Source: an uncultured Porphyromonadaceae bacterium (GTDB lineage Bacteria; Bacteroidota; Bacteroidia; Bacteroidales; Muribaculaceae). From it: a DNA stretch of 7,159 bases. The position numbers were made by a program, and so were the translations under genes. The stretch spans positions 1 through 7,159 of the forward strand of contig CAJKRG010000077.1 of assembly GCA_905202215.1 (NCBI GenBank). The letters are read 5' to 3'. Of the stretch, positions 7,096-7,159 are shown piece after piece. How positions within the stretch are numbered: position 1 is the stretch's first letter; every line of letters starts with the position of its first letter. The notes beneath the pieces were generated by a model. The model saw nothing but the letters and a program-made list of their open reading frames with translations. It did not search any database and had not been told where the DNA came from.

Positions 7096-7159
7096 CGATA
7101 TGCTTTTTAGAGGTTGTTTAATAACATATGTGAAAACACAGGCCAAAAAGTCGGAGATG

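Noticed and set aside
7124..7131. Palindrome ACATATGT near the right edge
   Set aside because: An 8-bp palindrome in A+T-rich sequence is expected by chance, and its flanks do not extend the symmetry enough to call an operator.

Overview
The window looks like ordinary chromosome of a Bacteroidota member, most probably order Bacteroidales. A gut lineage such as Muribaculaceae is plausible but not proven. The evidence is a SusC/SusD outer-membrane nutrient-uptake pair, Bacteroidota-style lipoprotein signals, a weak Shine-Dalgarno before susD, a TAnnTTTG-type promoter box, and a four-helix-bundle 'suffix' protein typical of this phylum.

Layout. (1) 1-3047, plus strand: a SusC-like TonB-dependent receptor whose N-terminus lies off the left edge. 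(2) 3066-4820, plus: its SusD-like surface lipoprotein partner, 18 bases downstream. (3) 4842-4872: a strong intrinsic-terminator hairpin. (4) 4887-6416, plus: an exported calcineurin-like metallophosphoesterase with an N-terminal all-beta domain and a C-terminal accessory domain. (5) 6443-6478: a second terminator-like hairpin ending the plus-strand block. (6) 6469-7017, minus strand: a four-helix-bundle suffix-domain gene facing the phosphoesterase and interrupted by one in-frame TAA. (7) 7042-7077: four degenerate 9-bp tandem repeats in that gene's leader, with a promoter -7 box at 7088-7095. From 7096 to the right edge (64 bases) I see nothing I can name. No gap between genes exceeds 300 bases.

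How the genes may work together. SusC and SusD should form one TonB-driven importer at the outer membrane. The adjacent secreted phosphoesterase suggests that the imported nutrient carries a phosphate ester or phosphodiester, or that the enzyme removes phosphate from it after uptake. That link is inferred from position only. No glycoside hydrolase, SusE/F protein or regulator lies in the window, so the substrate cannot be named.

I found no RNA gene, insertion sequence, CRISPR array or defence island. The least ordinary features are the single nonsense codon in an otherwise intact four-helix-bundle gene and the 9-bp repeat array between its promoter and its start codon. I do not see a convincing new multi-gene system.
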